Shown here piece after piece: positions 36,405-45,514 of a stretch of DNA of 64,000 nt. This DNA is from Alcaligenes pakistanensis. GTDB taxonomy: Bacteria; Pseudomonadota; Gammaproteobacteria; Burkholderiales; Burkholderiaceae_B. The position numbers and the translations under genes were made by a program. How positions within the stretch are numbered: the stretch's first letter is position 1; each line of letters opens with the position of its first letter. Under the pieces are notes generated by a model. The model saw only the letters and a list, made by a program, of their open reading frames with translations, was not told the DNA's origin and did no database searches. Where the stretch lies: NCBI RefSeq assembly GCF_014652815.1, contig NZ_BMZN01000002.1, forward strand, positions 166,545 through 230,544. The letters run 5' to 3'.

Positions 36405-37957
36405 ACAGTTCCTCCCTTAAGAACAAACGGATTCTCAACAAACGAACAAGAGTCGGAGAGCCTACGAACTAATCCCAGACCAACAAGCCTTGCCTCAAGT
36501 TTGTCTCGGTTCTCGCTGAGCTCCTCTTGGTCAATCAATTTTGCATCCACCAAGCGCGCTCCTTCAGCGTCTCCGATGATCAAACCATACCTCCGCTTCG
36601 CCTCAGTCAGGAACTCGTCAAACTGCATGCGATCTTTAACGATGGTCACGACAATCGACTTCAATAGCCTATCATTTGGAGCATAGCGGTTGCGCCGCGA
36701 GAGGCGACGAGAACCAAGTCCAATCGCTCGCGACCAGGACGCGTGGATCTTGCCGACGTGCTGATTATGACGCGCCAAAGCACGCTCGATGAGACTGCTG
36801 ACAAGAGCATCCGGGCTCTCGCCTGAATAGTCATCATCGTCTTCACCATCTAGAGAAGGCCACTGGAACCATTCGCGCATGATCTTTATGCGTTCAGCAT
36901 CGGGGAAGTCACTAGAAGCTGCGCAGATCCAGTCAACGTCCTGGCGGACCGACTCGACATGGGCACGTACCGCCTTGGAGGACAACCCATGGTTGAATTG
37001 GTAACTGTCGCCAGACAGGGCGCGTACCTTCGTCCGTTCCTTCGAGACGATTTCACAGATTACCTCCACCGGTTCGTCATCGCCCGCTACTCGCTTCGCT
37101 CGCTCAAGAAAGTAGAGCAGCATATTGAGACCCGTAATGGTAATTATGTGTTCCAAAGCATCGTAGACTGGCATATCCTTAGCAAGGATCTCCAGCCAAT
37201 CGTCGCAGATCTGATCGAAGCGCGCGTTGGTGACCTCAGGAAGATAGCCTGACTGTCGAAAATCATCAGCACGCTGAGGATTTCCTTGCATCGCACGAGC
37301 GAGCCGATTCATGGGCGCTTCGCGATCAAACAGGCGCTCCTTCAGTAGGTCTCCAAGTTCCGTGCCACGCTTCGACCGTGTAAGCATCATATAGAGGAGC
37401 TCGCCGCTGCGAGCAAAGAATCGACGATCGTTGTTCACCTTGCCCTTCGAATCGATCGTCAAGTCCTCGTAAAGAGCGTCAGGGCCGAAAGGAAAGACGA
37501 ACTTCGAACTCCAACGCTTATTGCTGAGCGCCTCAAATGAGGACGATCGCAAGAGCTCAACGGCTTTGGCAAAATCTTCAAAGTTTACGAACGAATGACG
37601 CAGGTAAGTCATGTCATCAATGCGATCGCCGTTGCCGGTGGCATTTTGATCGAACCTCTCAAACCACTGCCGCCACTTCTCTTCGTCGGGCAGCACACTC
37701 TCGGCAATTGTTTCAACGTAAGGGTTGTTGAATAGAAGACCACGAAGGCGAATTTGGCGCTGTGGCTGAAACCTGAACGCCCCTACCAACCCATCATGGG
37801 AGCGCAAAGGTTTGTCCAAATTGGAGCCCAACGCACCAAGAAACTCAAGTACTGTCAAATGTGGGAGCTGCTCATCATAGAGGCGATGGCCCCATATGTT
37901 CTCGTCGACACAGAAGTCGACATGCCTAATCTCAGGCCGCTCGAAGATCTTGCTCAT
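36398..37957 (-). CDS. sspG: SspG/DptG-like restriction component
   Basis: A 519-residue soluble protein with no catalytic motif I can identify. It starts MSKIFERPEIRHVDFCVDEN and contains repeated acidic and Arg-rich helices (for example ARHNQHVGKIHASWSRAIGL). The call as SspG rests on position: between a P-loop protein (SspF-like) and the giant translocase (SspH-like), overlapping both by 4-7 bp, which is the F-G-H order of phosphorothioate-linked restriction. Direct homology to known SspG or DptG was not tested. Confidence 0.65.
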   Translation of the reverse strand: MSKIFERPEIRHVDFCVDENIWGHRLYDEQLPHLTVLEFLGALGSNLDKPLRSHDGLVGAFRFQPQRQIRLRGLLFNNPYVETIAESVLPDEEKWRQWFERFDQNATGNGDRIDDMTYLRHSFVNFEDFAKAVELLRSSSFEALSNKRWSSKFVFPFGPDALYEDLTIDSKGKVNNDRRFFARSGELLYMMLTRSKRGTELGDLLKERLFDREAPMNRLARAMQGNPQRADDFRQSGYLPEVTNARFDQICDDWLEILAKDMPVYDALEHIITITGLNMLLYFLERAKRVAGDDEPVEVICEIVSKERTKVRALSGDSYQFNHGLSSKAVRAHVESVRQDVDWICAASSDFPDAERIKIMREWFQWPSLDGEDDDDYSGESPDALVSSLIERALARHNQHVGKIHASWSRAIGLGSRRLSRRNRYAPNDRLLKSIVVTIVKDRMQFDEFLTEAKRRYGLIIGDAEGARLVDAKLIDQEELSENRDKLEARLVGLGLVRRLSDSCSFVENPFVLKGGTVC

Positions 37958-39861
37958 GCAGGTAACCTCACTGTCACCGGACGGGTGAAGCCTCGACCAC
38001 CCGGCTCAATGTCGATAAAGTTCAGTGTCAGCGCAGAGGTATCCTCTCCGAGGTCGTCATCGTAACTATCAGAGCCACCTTTACGGACGATCTCCGCCAT
38101 GCGAAGCAGCTTAGCCTTGAACGCCAGCAGGTCTTCGAGGCACTCGTTCGAGAAACTCGCAGGTAATGAGCCTTCAGCCACTCGCGAGAGAAATTCATAC
38201 CTGATAGGCGTAAGATCAAAGGCAACGGAGTTTCCAGGACCTGGGGATAGCGACACATCTAATTGAGGTCGACCAGTTTCCTCGTCTAGTCTGATTGCCA
38301 TGCCAACCCCACCTTGTCTGCGCGCAGGCGTCTCATGATCGCAGAGCACGCTTACGCGACTTTGTGTAAATCCACCAGAGCTAGCGATGAAGATGCGATC
38401 AGCATTTTCCAAAAGTAGCCCTGTCATAACCCGATTCAGGCCTCTAGCGATGCGTCCGCGTGTATTTTCACTCACCGACTTCTTGCCCTTAAGTGATTCT
38501 ATGGCTGCTAGATAGTCGCCCGCAAAGCGAAAAGCCGTCATCGACCAATGAGGATATCCAGGCTCAGCTTCGGGCAACGTGAAATAAAGCCGTCGACGCT
38601 GAGCCTCAAGCATTTCCAGGAACTCTGAGAAGTTGCCTTCCAACCGAGCACCCTCATGGCCCTCCAAATATCCATCTTGAGCCGTGCGGAACTCCACAGT
38701 CGCTCCATAGATCGGATCGAGGGCTACGAGACGCTCGAAATCGGTTTGGAGCTTCAAATCGTCCTTGCCGTAGACTAATAGGCCATCGGCAGCGTTAGTC
38801 GTCTCCTCTCCTACGCCGAAGCTGGCCATAGCTAGGAAAATAGGGCGCTGAGAAATCCGACGTTTGGGCAAATTCGCCCCAAATGCATTTGAGTAGATGC
38901 TAGCCTTGCTGATTTGCCCATTCTCTTGAATTTTGGGGACGTCCGCGCACGTCATCAAGTTCTCTTTAGCTCCCTTGGGATCGGCATAGCCGAGAATCAT
39001 GTTCGAACAAAGTGCCAGAAGATCACGCACCGGTAGATGAAGGCCATTGAGCCTCGCTACTTCGATTAAATCACCGAGGCGACGCACAAGCTGGCCACCA
39101 TCAGACTCGCCGAGCAATCGGCGTCGATTCTCGTCGATCGGACAGACCTTCCCTGTAGTCTTTAACGAGCAGTGCAAACAGTTGTCCCACTCTGCATGGC
39201 CCGCCACGACTTTGGATATCTCGTCAATTGTCTCGCGGCTAGTCGTACGACTTAAGTCGAAAACGGCGAGTCGATCCGGTGGTGGGCCAGTCTGTAGAAA
39301 ACATTCTTGAAGAGGCTTGCGAAGTGGGTGATCTCTACCTTGCCGCCTTTCAAGATCACGTAACCGGTCAAGAAGCTGCCCGTGGTTGGCCGCTAAGATT
39401 ACGACTTCAGAGTCGTCCTTCCCAAGCACTGACTTTTCGAGCCGCTGGAGTGGTAGATCGCTTTCCTCCCCGTTGAACTCCGAGAGATCCTTGATGAAGA
39501 CTGCCAAACGACCATCTGTGAGTCGATGCTCCTTCACGCTCCCCGTCTCGGCCCATACCTTGGGGGCTCCCCCGATGTGAGCCCAAAGGGAGCGACAATG
39601 GTAGGTCTTACCGTCACCTGCCGTCCCGGCTATCAATAACGAACCTGGGGCCTTAGAGTCAATGTGCAGAGCCATTTTTTCTAGCCACGGTGTCGACAAG
39701 TGAATTGGCTGGACTTTAGCTCTGCTAAGCGCCCCCAACACATACTCATCAAACAATGTCAGATTGTTCGGCGTTGGGCCATAACTACGCAAGAAACGAA
39801 CCCAAGCGCTGGAAGGCAGCCTATCGGTTTCTTTAAGTTGTTGCTTTGGGGTATCGGTCAC
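37954..39861 (-). CDS. sspF: SspF/DptF-like P-loop ATPase
   Basis: A 635-residue protein with a P-loop near the N-terminus: LLIAGTAGDGKTYHCRSLW, Walker A GTAGDGKT at residues 79-86. A DptF-like Walker B follows (RLAVFIKDLSEF, about 118-129). Two cysteine pairs near the middle (NCLHCS and, later, KVCPID) might bind a metal. It is the first gene of the minus-strand operon sspF-sspG-sspH-membrane protein-deoxyribosyltransferase, convergent with sspBCD. It is probably a regulatory or loading ATPase of the restriction complex. The promoter should lie in 39862-40060. Confidence 0.72.
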   Translation of the reverse strand: MTDTPKQQLKETDRLPSSAWVRFLRSYGPTPNNLTLFDEYVLGALSRAKVQPIHLSTPWLEKMALHIDSKAPGSLLIAGTAGDGKTYHCRSLWAHIGGAPKVWAETGSVKEHRLTDGRLAVFIKDLSEFNGEESDLPLQRLEKSVLGKDDSEVVILAANHGQLLDRLRDLERRQGRDHPLRKPLQECFLQTGPPPDRLAVFDLSRTTSRETIDEISKVVAGHAEWDNCLHCSLKTTGKVCPIDENRRRLLGESDGGQLVRRLGDLIEVARLNGLHLPVRDLLALCSNMILGYADPKGAKENLMTCADVPKIQENGQISKASIYSNAFGANLPKRRISQRPIFLAMASFGVGEETTNAADGLLVYGKDDLKLQTDFERLVALDPIYGATVEFRTAQDGYLEGHEGARLEGNFSEFLEMLEAQRRRLYFTLPEAEPGYPHWSMTAFRFAGDYLAAIESLKGKKSVSENTRGRIARGLNRVMTGLLLENADRIFIASSGGFTQSRVSVLCDHETPARRQGGVGMAIRLDEETGRPQLDVSLSPGPGNSVAFDLTPIRYEFLSRVAEGSLPASFSNECLEDLLAFKAKLLRMAEIVRKGGSDSYDDDLGEDTSALTLNFIDIEPGGRGFTRPVTVRLPA

Positions 39862-40640
39862 GCTTCCTCTCTAGCCATACATACCAAACGGATCAACTGC
39901 TCGCGACAGATCTATAGTGTCTGGCAAAAAATGTTGCGTTTGTCACTAATTATGCCAAGAATGCGCGCGGGGTGCTACGGTACTCTATAGCCAACCCTTT
40001 ATAACTGGATTTTCAGAGCTTAGGAGTTGATAACCTATCCGGCCAAGTCACTCCCTATTGGCAACGAGTAAACGCAACTGCAGAGGACCGACGGGCGCTC
40101 TGCTCACAGCAGAGCACATGGCTCTTAGCGATTTCGATATTTCCATCATCATGGGCAGGAAAAAGGTACTACGTGCCACCAAAGCCGCCCCAAACGCGAA
40201 AACAGTTGCCACGCAGGTAGACCGTCAACCACATGTGAGACGCGCATGGGCTACGGCACACGTGTGGGAAAAACATCTAAGGGCGTGTAAAAACTCCGAG
40301 GACGGTGCGGCTGTCGAGCTCTAATTCACAACATTGCGCCCCACACTAGCAAAGCCCCTTCTTTAAGCAATTTACATGTAGCCATTTTTTAGCCAACCCG
40401 TCACCGCGATGTAGCCCATCCGTAGCCAACTAGTCACCAAGCTGCTGCCAAATTGCTGTCAGGATGAAATCCGGGCTTCCAGCTAGAAGGTCTATAGATG
40501 ATTGGGCCCCATCCGTAGCCGACACTTTCCATTTTGGCTCAATGATTTACATATTTTCATCGCTCTAACTGTCCCACAACAAGGTATGGAGTCGCCCGTC
40601 AGTAAGCGCCTGAAAAACAAGCGCTTTTCCTACCCCGTTA
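39862..40640. other. Intergenic region right of the ssp island
   Basis: It should hold the sspF promoter on the minus strand near its left end. An 88-codon open frame at 40058-40324 has no recognisable family and I do not call it a gene. Degenerate short repeats occupy 40391-40520. Otherwise I see nothing. Confidence 0.5.
40391..40520 (+). repeat. Short degenerate direct repeats
   Basis: CCCATCCGTAGCC occurs perfectly at 40415-40427 and 40508-40520. AGCCAACCCGTCACC (40391-40405) recurs as AGCCAACTAGTCACC (40424-40438). They look like leftovers of recombination or a small regulatory array. Confidence 0.5.
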
Positions 40641-40643
40641 GGG

Positions 40644-40860
40644 GTGCGTCGTGTGTGGGGCTTTTAAGGCGACAAATGAGCGGCAGCGAATTTTGGGGGG
40701 TGAAAGTCCCAGCTAGGCCGAAGGAATAGCAATGTCATCCAACGGAGACCCATCGAAGATGGAAACCAGCCAGCACAGATTTCATTGCCACTAGTAACTC
40801 TAGCGCCTGGAACGACGAAAACACGGGCGCGGACGCGCATCCGTCAATGTGGGTGATGCC
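40644..40860 (+). other. Probable group II intron 5' fragment
   Basis: The stretch begins GTGCG, the usual start of bacterial group II introns. It contains GGGTGAAAGTCCC (40698-40710), GGCCGAAGGAATAG (40716-40729) and CCAACGGAGACC, which resemble domain I of these ribozymes. No reverse-transcriptase ORF and no domain V hairpin were found, so it would be a truncated copy. Recognition is by eye. Confidence 0.45.
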
Positions 40861-41040
40861 CAAGACAAGCGCTCGGTCATTCCTATAGAAATGGATGACG
40901 TGGATTATTGGCTATCTGGCTCCGCTGAGGAAGCCAGCAGTCTTCTGCGCCTAGCACTGGAACATATTTTCGATGCCGCGCCGTTATTGACGACATCCCA
41001 GGTCAGGGCCTGTGTCGTTATCCAGCAATCGCTGTGGTAG
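40849..41040 (+). pseudogene. Possible SRAP (YedK/HMCES-like) C-terminal remnant
   Basis: The 63-codon frame reads KRSVIPIEMDDVDYWLSGSA then EEASSLLRLA and FDAAPL. This resembles the C-terminal segment of SOS-response-associated peptidases (R-M-P-V-I-L-x-x-x-x-x-x-W-L). The catalytic N-terminal Cys part is missing. The match is weak and short. Confidence 0.3.
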
Positions 41041-41157
41041 CTATTCCCGCAATAGCCTTGTAAATCTAAAAACTGCTCATGTGAGGACCTGACGATTTAA
41101 AGTTCCAAAGCAGCCTGACGCAGGCAAGCTTGCTCAATGCGAGACTAGAAGGAATCG

Positions 41158-41358
41158 TCACAAACCATACTCTAAAAATATGGCTTTTAATTGTTCAATT
41201 GCCTCTGGCGTAAGCCTGATGCTTTGGCTCTTTTTCCCGCGTATCTGTCGAGATAACGATCCATAGGTATCAAGCTGAAGGTACTTATGACCGTCACTGT
41301 CTTTGACAACATCAAACGTGCATTCCGCTTCTGTATGCTTTGAGTCTTGTTCCAGCAC
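41158..41358 (-). pseudogene. Orphan C-terminal fragment joined to the tolC end
   Basis: A 66-codon frame (GTG at 41358) reading AECTFDVVKDSDGHKYLQLD, TYGSLSRQIRGKKSQSIRLT and EAIEQLKAIFLEYGL. It looks like the globular end of a real protein of unknown family. Its beginning coincides with the place where the TolC-like gene stops resembling TolC, so it is probably the tail of a gene brought in by the same rearrangement. It could also be a complete small protein. Confidence 0.4.
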
Positions 41359-42275
41359 CTGTAAGCTGATTCAGCTTGATGTAGTGCTTGAGCGGCATTG
41401 GCTTGAATAGGGAAGGCTTGCAGGGTGTCGCTGGCAATAACTTGGGTATGCATATCCAAGGCAAGTAGTTGTGGTAACGCGAGGCGGTTTTTGTCTTTCT
41501 GATTGTGGGTATCTTCGTAGCTAAGTTCTTGTGTGGCTAATTCAGCTTCTGTTTGTACGATCTCGAACTCAGCCATACGCCCAGCTGCAATGAGCGCTTT
41601 GTTGACACCTAGCAGCTGTCGAGCACGTTCCAAGGAGTCTTGTGCAATCCGAACCTGTTCTTGAGAGCGAAGCAGCTCGCGATAGGTGTAGATGATCTGC
41701 GTGATCGTTTGCGAAACGGAGGATTTAAGTCTTAAGCGGTTTATTTGCTCGTTAAGCTTAGCTAGTTGAAGAGGCGCATTGGCAATGCCATACCCAGCCC
41801 CTCTCAGAAGTGGCTGCACAATCGAAATATTAGCCCCGTCATTGCGAGAGCTGCCTGCCTGATTTGCTGTCGTGTGTTGGTATGTCCAGCCTAGGCTGGC
41901 GCGCGTTCCGTAGGGAGTTACTAAAGTAGCGGTAGGGCTTAGCTCACCTTGTCTAGATCGATCAGCATTGCTGTGGGCCGTAGTGTAATTGCCATTAATC
42001 CTTAGTTTTGGGGTGAAGAAGTCTTCAGCAACGCGTAGGTCAAATTTTTGTGCAATACGATTTAGATAGGCACTGCTTATGGCGCGATTGTTGCGTAAAC
42101 CTAAGTAGATGGCGTCGCTTAGGCTTAGATGGATGGTGGCCGCGTTAAGTGAGATGGCTGCTGTATCGTTGGCTATCGCTTCTGGCCAGGTTGGCTTTGA
42201 AGGAGTGGTTTGCCCCTCAGCCCAACAAGTGGCAGAACTCAATAGCAGCAGAACAAGTGCGAGGGCCTTATGCAT
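41350..42275 (-). pseudogene. TolC-family outer-membrane efflux protein, 3'-truncated
   Basis: It begins with a signal peptide (MHKALALVLLLLSSATCWA). The first outer-membrane efflux repeat follows: LSLSDAIYLGLRNNRAI, VAEDFFTPKLRINGNYTTA, the barrel strand RASLGWTYQHTT, VQPLLRGAGYGIANAPLQLA and the long helix ending AEFEIVQTEAELATQELSYE. Similarity ends near residue 305 (ALHQAESAYR) at about 41355. The frame then reads on to 41187 through foreign DNA in the wrong frame. The second repeat, about a third of the protein, is missing, so it should not form a channel. It follows the ABC permease with an 8-bp overlap. Confidence 0.8.
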
Positions 42276-43488
42276 CGCGTAATGCTTGAACAGGTCGAAG
42301 TCGAGCTGCTGATAGTGCCGGGTTTAGGCCAAAGAACAGGCCCGTCAGTATGGAACTGAGCATTCCTATAAGTATGGATAGTGGAGACAGTGAAAAGGAC
42401 TCCCAGGCGGATAAGAAAGAAAATACCCACGTGGCCCCGGTTCCAAGCAGCATTCCAAATAAGGAACCCATCACAGCCAGGGCCATAGCTTCCAGTAGGA
42501 ATAGGTAAGCGATATCACGGCGGCGTGCAGCAATTGCTAACCGTATGCCGATTTCTTGCCGTCGCTCGGCAACATTCATAAGCATGACATTCATGATTCC
42601 TACGCCGCCGACTAGTAACGAGATACCTCCCAGCCCAATGATTAAGCCGGAAAATAGGCGTGATTGCTGTGTGATCCCTGATAAGAGTTGTTGAGGGGTT
42701 TGTATATGCACGGCATGATCTGGCCAGAGTGACTGAAGATGTTTTTCTAATAGTGCTGCGGCCGCCTGAGGCTGTTCGCTATTGCTTTGTGCCAGGATTG
42801 TATTGATCCGGGAGGAGTTAACAATGCGTCGCATACTCTCAAGGGGAACCAGAACCATGTCGTCGATTGTGAAGGGTAGAAGCGGGTTGGGCTCTTGTGC
42901 CTGCAAAGTCCCTGCTACTTGAAAGAGGTAGTCGCCCAGTTGGATCTGTGCTCCAGGGGCGACTGGTTTTTTGTTGGTGGACAGACTGATAGCAGCGTTC
43001 CAGCCGAGTATTGAGTAAGTGCTACTTACATCATAGTTACTTAATAAGCGTCCTTGATTTATCTGTAAGTTCAGAACCTTAGTTAGCTCAGGAGTAGCGC
43101 CCACAATGAGTGTGTGGAGTGTACGACCCGATATGTGTGCATTGGCGGCAGTTACGGCGAGTAAGGCCAGAGTCTGAAAATCAGGAAGCGCTTCGAGTAT
43201 TTTTGGGCTGTCCCGTGCAGTTGGGATGTGCCTAATTGATGGTTGGCTATCAGAAGCAGGCTGTACATGAACGACCATCAGCTCACTTCCCATTCCTTTA
43301 AAGATCGCTAGCGACTGCAACTTTGCGTTGTGGCCGATGTTCAGCAATGCAATGACTACGCCACAGCCAACAGCGATTCCTAGCAACGCTAAAACAGCAC
43401 GGCTACCTAATAGTTGTAAGTTCTCGAGTGGTTCCAAGAGTCGTTGGCTGAGCCGAACACCATAGATTGCACTGTCTGGCTTAGGCAT
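42268..43488 (-). CDS. MacB-like ABC transporter permease (FtsX type)
   Basis: A 406-residue permease of the MacB/FtsX class. One helix near residues 33-50 (AVLALLGIAVGCGVVIALLN), then a large periplasmic domain, then three C-terminal helices, including SGLIIGLGGISLLVGGVGIM followed by the MacB motif NVMLMNVAERRQEIGIRLAI. Unlike E. coli MacB, the ATPase is a separate gene, overlapping by 8 bp. MacB systems move substrates from the periplasm to the outside through TolC and need a MacA adaptor; none is encoded here. With the adjoining TolC gene broken, export may be lost or use another outer-membrane channel. Confidence 0.87.
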   Translation of the reverse strand: MPKPDSAIYGVRLSQRLLEPLENLQLLGSRAVLALLGIAVGCGVVIALLNIGHNAKLQSLAIFKGMGSELMVVHVQPASDSQPSIRHIPTARDSPKILEALPDFQTLALLAVTAANAHISGRTLHTLIVGATPELTKVLNLQINQGRLLSNYDVSSTYSILGWNAAISLSTNKKPVAPGAQIQLGDYLFQVAGTLQAQEPNPLLPFTIDDMVLVPLESMRRIVNSSRINTILAQSNSEQPQAAAALLEKHLQSLWPDHAVHIQTPQQLLSGITQQSRLFSGLIIGLGGISLLVGGVGIMNVMLMNVAERRQEIGIRLAIAARRRDIAYLFLLEAMALAVMGSLFGMLLGTGATWVFSFLSAWESFSLSPLSILIGMLSSILTGLFFGLNPALSAARLRPVQALRDA

Positions 43489-44194
43489 CCCTTACCTCGT
43501 GGGCATCTCCATCCTGAATATGGATGCAGCGTTGCATGCGTGCAGCAATTGCTTTGTCGTGCGTCACCGTTATTAAAGTTACGGCTTGTTTATGGTTAAG
43601 ACTTAGTAGCAGATCAATGATTTCATTGGCCGTTACGCTGTCTAGATTCCCTGTGGGTTCGTCTGCCAATAATAGGGTTGGATTGCCGACTAAGGCGCGT
43701 GCAATCGCGACACGTTGGCGCTGACCGCCCGATAACTCAGTAGGCAGATGGTCTGTACGGTTGCTTAGGCCGACTTGACCCAGCTTTAGGTATGCCATCT
43801 CTTTTGCGTCGTCGCGTGAAAGGCCGCGATAGAGCAAGGGTAGAGCGACGTTATCCAGTGCATTGAGTCTGGGTAGTAGATTGAAATTTTGAAAGACAAA
43901 CCCAATCAGTAGGTTGCGTGTGATGGCCCGTGTGTCTGCATTTGCATTGCCCATGTCCTTACCTGCGATGTACACATGGCCACTGCTAGGCCTATCCAGC
44001 AACCCGATAATATTTAATAAGGTACTTTTTCCTGAACCTGAGGTGCCGACAATTGCACAGCTTGTTCCGACTAGTATTGATAAAGAAACATTGTTTAATA
44101 CAGGCTTTGAAATGGTGTCTGTGCTGTATATATGGGTGATGTTCTGTATGTTAACTAAATCGACACAGTTTTTTTTAAGTATTATGGTTTTCAT
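43481..44194 (-). CDS. MacB/LolD-type ABC transporter ATPase
   Basis: A 237-residue ATPase with Walker A GTSGSGKSTLLNIIGLLDRP, Q-loop FVFQNFNLLPRLNALDNVAL, signature LSGGQRQRVAIARAL, Walker B LLLADEPTGNLDS and switch His in ITVTHDKAIA. The DRPSSG and NLDS features are those of the LolD/MacB/FtsE group. It pairs with the permease gene that overlaps its end. It follows an unknown 181-residue gene after a 133-bp gap, so it may have its own promoter. Confidence 0.9.
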   Translation of the reverse strand: MKTIILKKNCVDLVNIQNITHIYSTDTISKPVLNNVSLSILVGTSCAIVGTSGSGKSTLLNIIGLLDRPSSGHVYIAGKDMGNANADTRAITRNLLIGFVFQNFNLLPRLNALDNVALPLLYRGLSRDDAKEMAYLKLGQVGLSNRTDHLPTELSGGQRQRVAIARALVGNPTLLLADEPTGNLDSVTANEIIDLLLSLNHKQAVTLITVTHDKAIAARMQRCIHIQDGDAHEVRDA

Positions 44195-44327
44195 GGTTTC
44201 TGTGCCTGTGGATATTCATTTCTTGTATTTATTATGATTGAAGTTTGGGTAATAAGCATCCGTTCTAAATAAACAGCCCACAGTTTAAAGGTGGGCTATT
44301 GAACAGATGTATGGACATGCGAAGGAG

Positions 44328-44873
44328 TTAGCTGGGTTTAATAAGATAGCCCATCATTCCTAAGAATCGTGTGTTTTGTTGAGAGGTAAGATCAGCTAGC
44401 TTTTCATAAATCTCAATCAAGGAGGTTTCCTTGTTCATTTCTGTCTCAAAGATTGATATTTTTTGAGACTTATATCTCTCCGCTATGGTGTTGAAATAAG
44501 CTTTGCTTTCCGGTGTTACAGGCTCACCTGTGTTTGAGTAGCGTAGTGGTCCACCATTAATCCAGTCGCTTATATCTAACAGTCCTCCAGCTGTATCCTC
44601 TTTTCCAGAAATGTCTTCGTAAACCATTTCTTTTAGGAAGCTGCTTAGAGTTTCATCACTCATACTACTGATGGTGTTTCGTATACCGAAACCACCGCTT
44701 TTGATCACGTTTTCTTGGGCTTGTTGTTGAGCTGCATCTGAAATGTTGACTCGTGTAGATGCAGCAGCAAGGACAGTATTGAAGTTTTGTGAATTGTCTG
44801 CATCGGTCCGTTGATGTTTGTTATTGCTCAGTTCAGTTGAGGTGATCCGAGATGTCGAAGAGCTGATAAGCAT
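44328..44873 (-). CDS. Unknown 181-residue protein linked to an ABC exporter
   Basis: Hydrophilic, Ser/Thr/Asn-rich at the N-terminus (MLISSSTSRITSTELSNNK), with VNISDAAQQQAQENV near residues 57-71 and a helical, acidic C-terminal half. There is no signal peptide or membrane helix. I do not recognise it. The N-terminal style and the VNISDAA-type segment resemble unstructured starts of flagellum-linked or secreted proteins, but this is only an impression. Its place between a FlhE-like gene and an export ATPase makes it a candidate cargo. It lies in AT-rich DNA, suggesting transfer. Confidence 0.6.
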   Translation of the reverse strand: MLISSSTSRITSTELSNNKHQRTDADNSQNFNTVLAAASTRVNISDAAQQQAQENVIKSGGFGIRNTISSMSDETLSSFLKEMVYEDISGKEDTAGGLLDISDWINGGPLRYSNTGEPVTPESKAYFNTIAERYKSQKISIFETEMNKETSLIEIYEKLADLTSQQNTRFLGMMGYLIKPS

Positions 44874-44909
44874 CGGTTTAACCCTTTCTATAAGGCAACA
44901 GAGGAGTGG

Positions 44910-45341
44910 TTAGTACGTGTAGTACACGGTAACCGATGTGGGGGAAAAAGCAGGGGGATACAAGCCACCAAAGTTATCGACACGCACAACGACGTATATA
45001 GGTTTAGATGCATCGAAATCATTAAAAAAGCGCGTCGTTAAGTGTTTTCCGTACATTTGTACGCATTGTGTGGTTCCGTTCCAGCAAACATAAGTTTGAG
45101 AGGCTATTCTATCTATTTGATCCCCCTCCATATGTGCCTCAATTCGATGTATCTTGGCACCAGCCGGAATAGTGTGCCCTAATTGTATAGGGTTGTAGCT
45201 AAACTGATGCATTCCCAAACTTGTTAGTTTTATTGTCTGAAGCCCAGTCCAAAAGGAAGCCGCTGCATATGCTGGGGAAGTAAGTGAGAAAAATTGAATA
45301 ATTATGAAAGTAATTGACGCTATTGAAAATCTAATTTTCAT
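44910..45341 (-). CDS. FlhE-like periplasmic protein
   Basis: A 143-residue secreted protein: signal peptide in residues 1-27 (IASITFIIIQFFSLTSPAYA), then a single beta-rich domain. The pattern ASFWTG at the mature start, CWNGTTQCVQMYGKHLTTRF in the middle and GGLYPPAFSPTSVTVYYTY at the end resembles FlhE (PF06366), a periplasmic protein encoded with flagellar export genes in enterobacteria. No flagellar gene is nearby. It heads the AT-rich cluster with the 181-residue protein and the MacB-like exporter. Confidence 0.55.
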   Translation of the reverse strand: MKIRFSIASITFIIIQFFSLTSPAYAAASFWTGLQTIKLTSLGMHQFSYNPIQLGHTIPAGAKIHRIEAHMEGDQIDRIASQTYVCWNGTTQCVQMYGKHLTTRFFNDFDASKPIYVVVRVDNFGGLYPPAFSPTSVTVYYTY

Positions 45342-45514
45342 TTTATTTCCTTGGTTTTGTTAAATGTTATTTGATTCTATCTCTCTGTTTTTTGGCTTGT
45401 TATTCGAACTGTGGTGGAAATTGTTGTTATTTCTTTGGTTTGTTTTTTTTAATTTATTTTCTTAAAATAGTTAGGCTGGTTATTTTTAAGGCTTATTTAG
45501 ACATTAATTTCAAT

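Noticed and set aside
24826-39861. Assignment to BREX, DISARM or a classical Dnd system
   Set aside because: No PglX/PglZ, no DISARM helicase/methylase pair and no DndB/DndD/DndE proteins; DUF4007 with the PAPS-reductase-like protein points to Ssp.
40058-40324. 88-codon plus-strand frame right of sspF
   Set aside because: No recognisable family, no clear ribosome site and ordinary chance length; not called as a gene.
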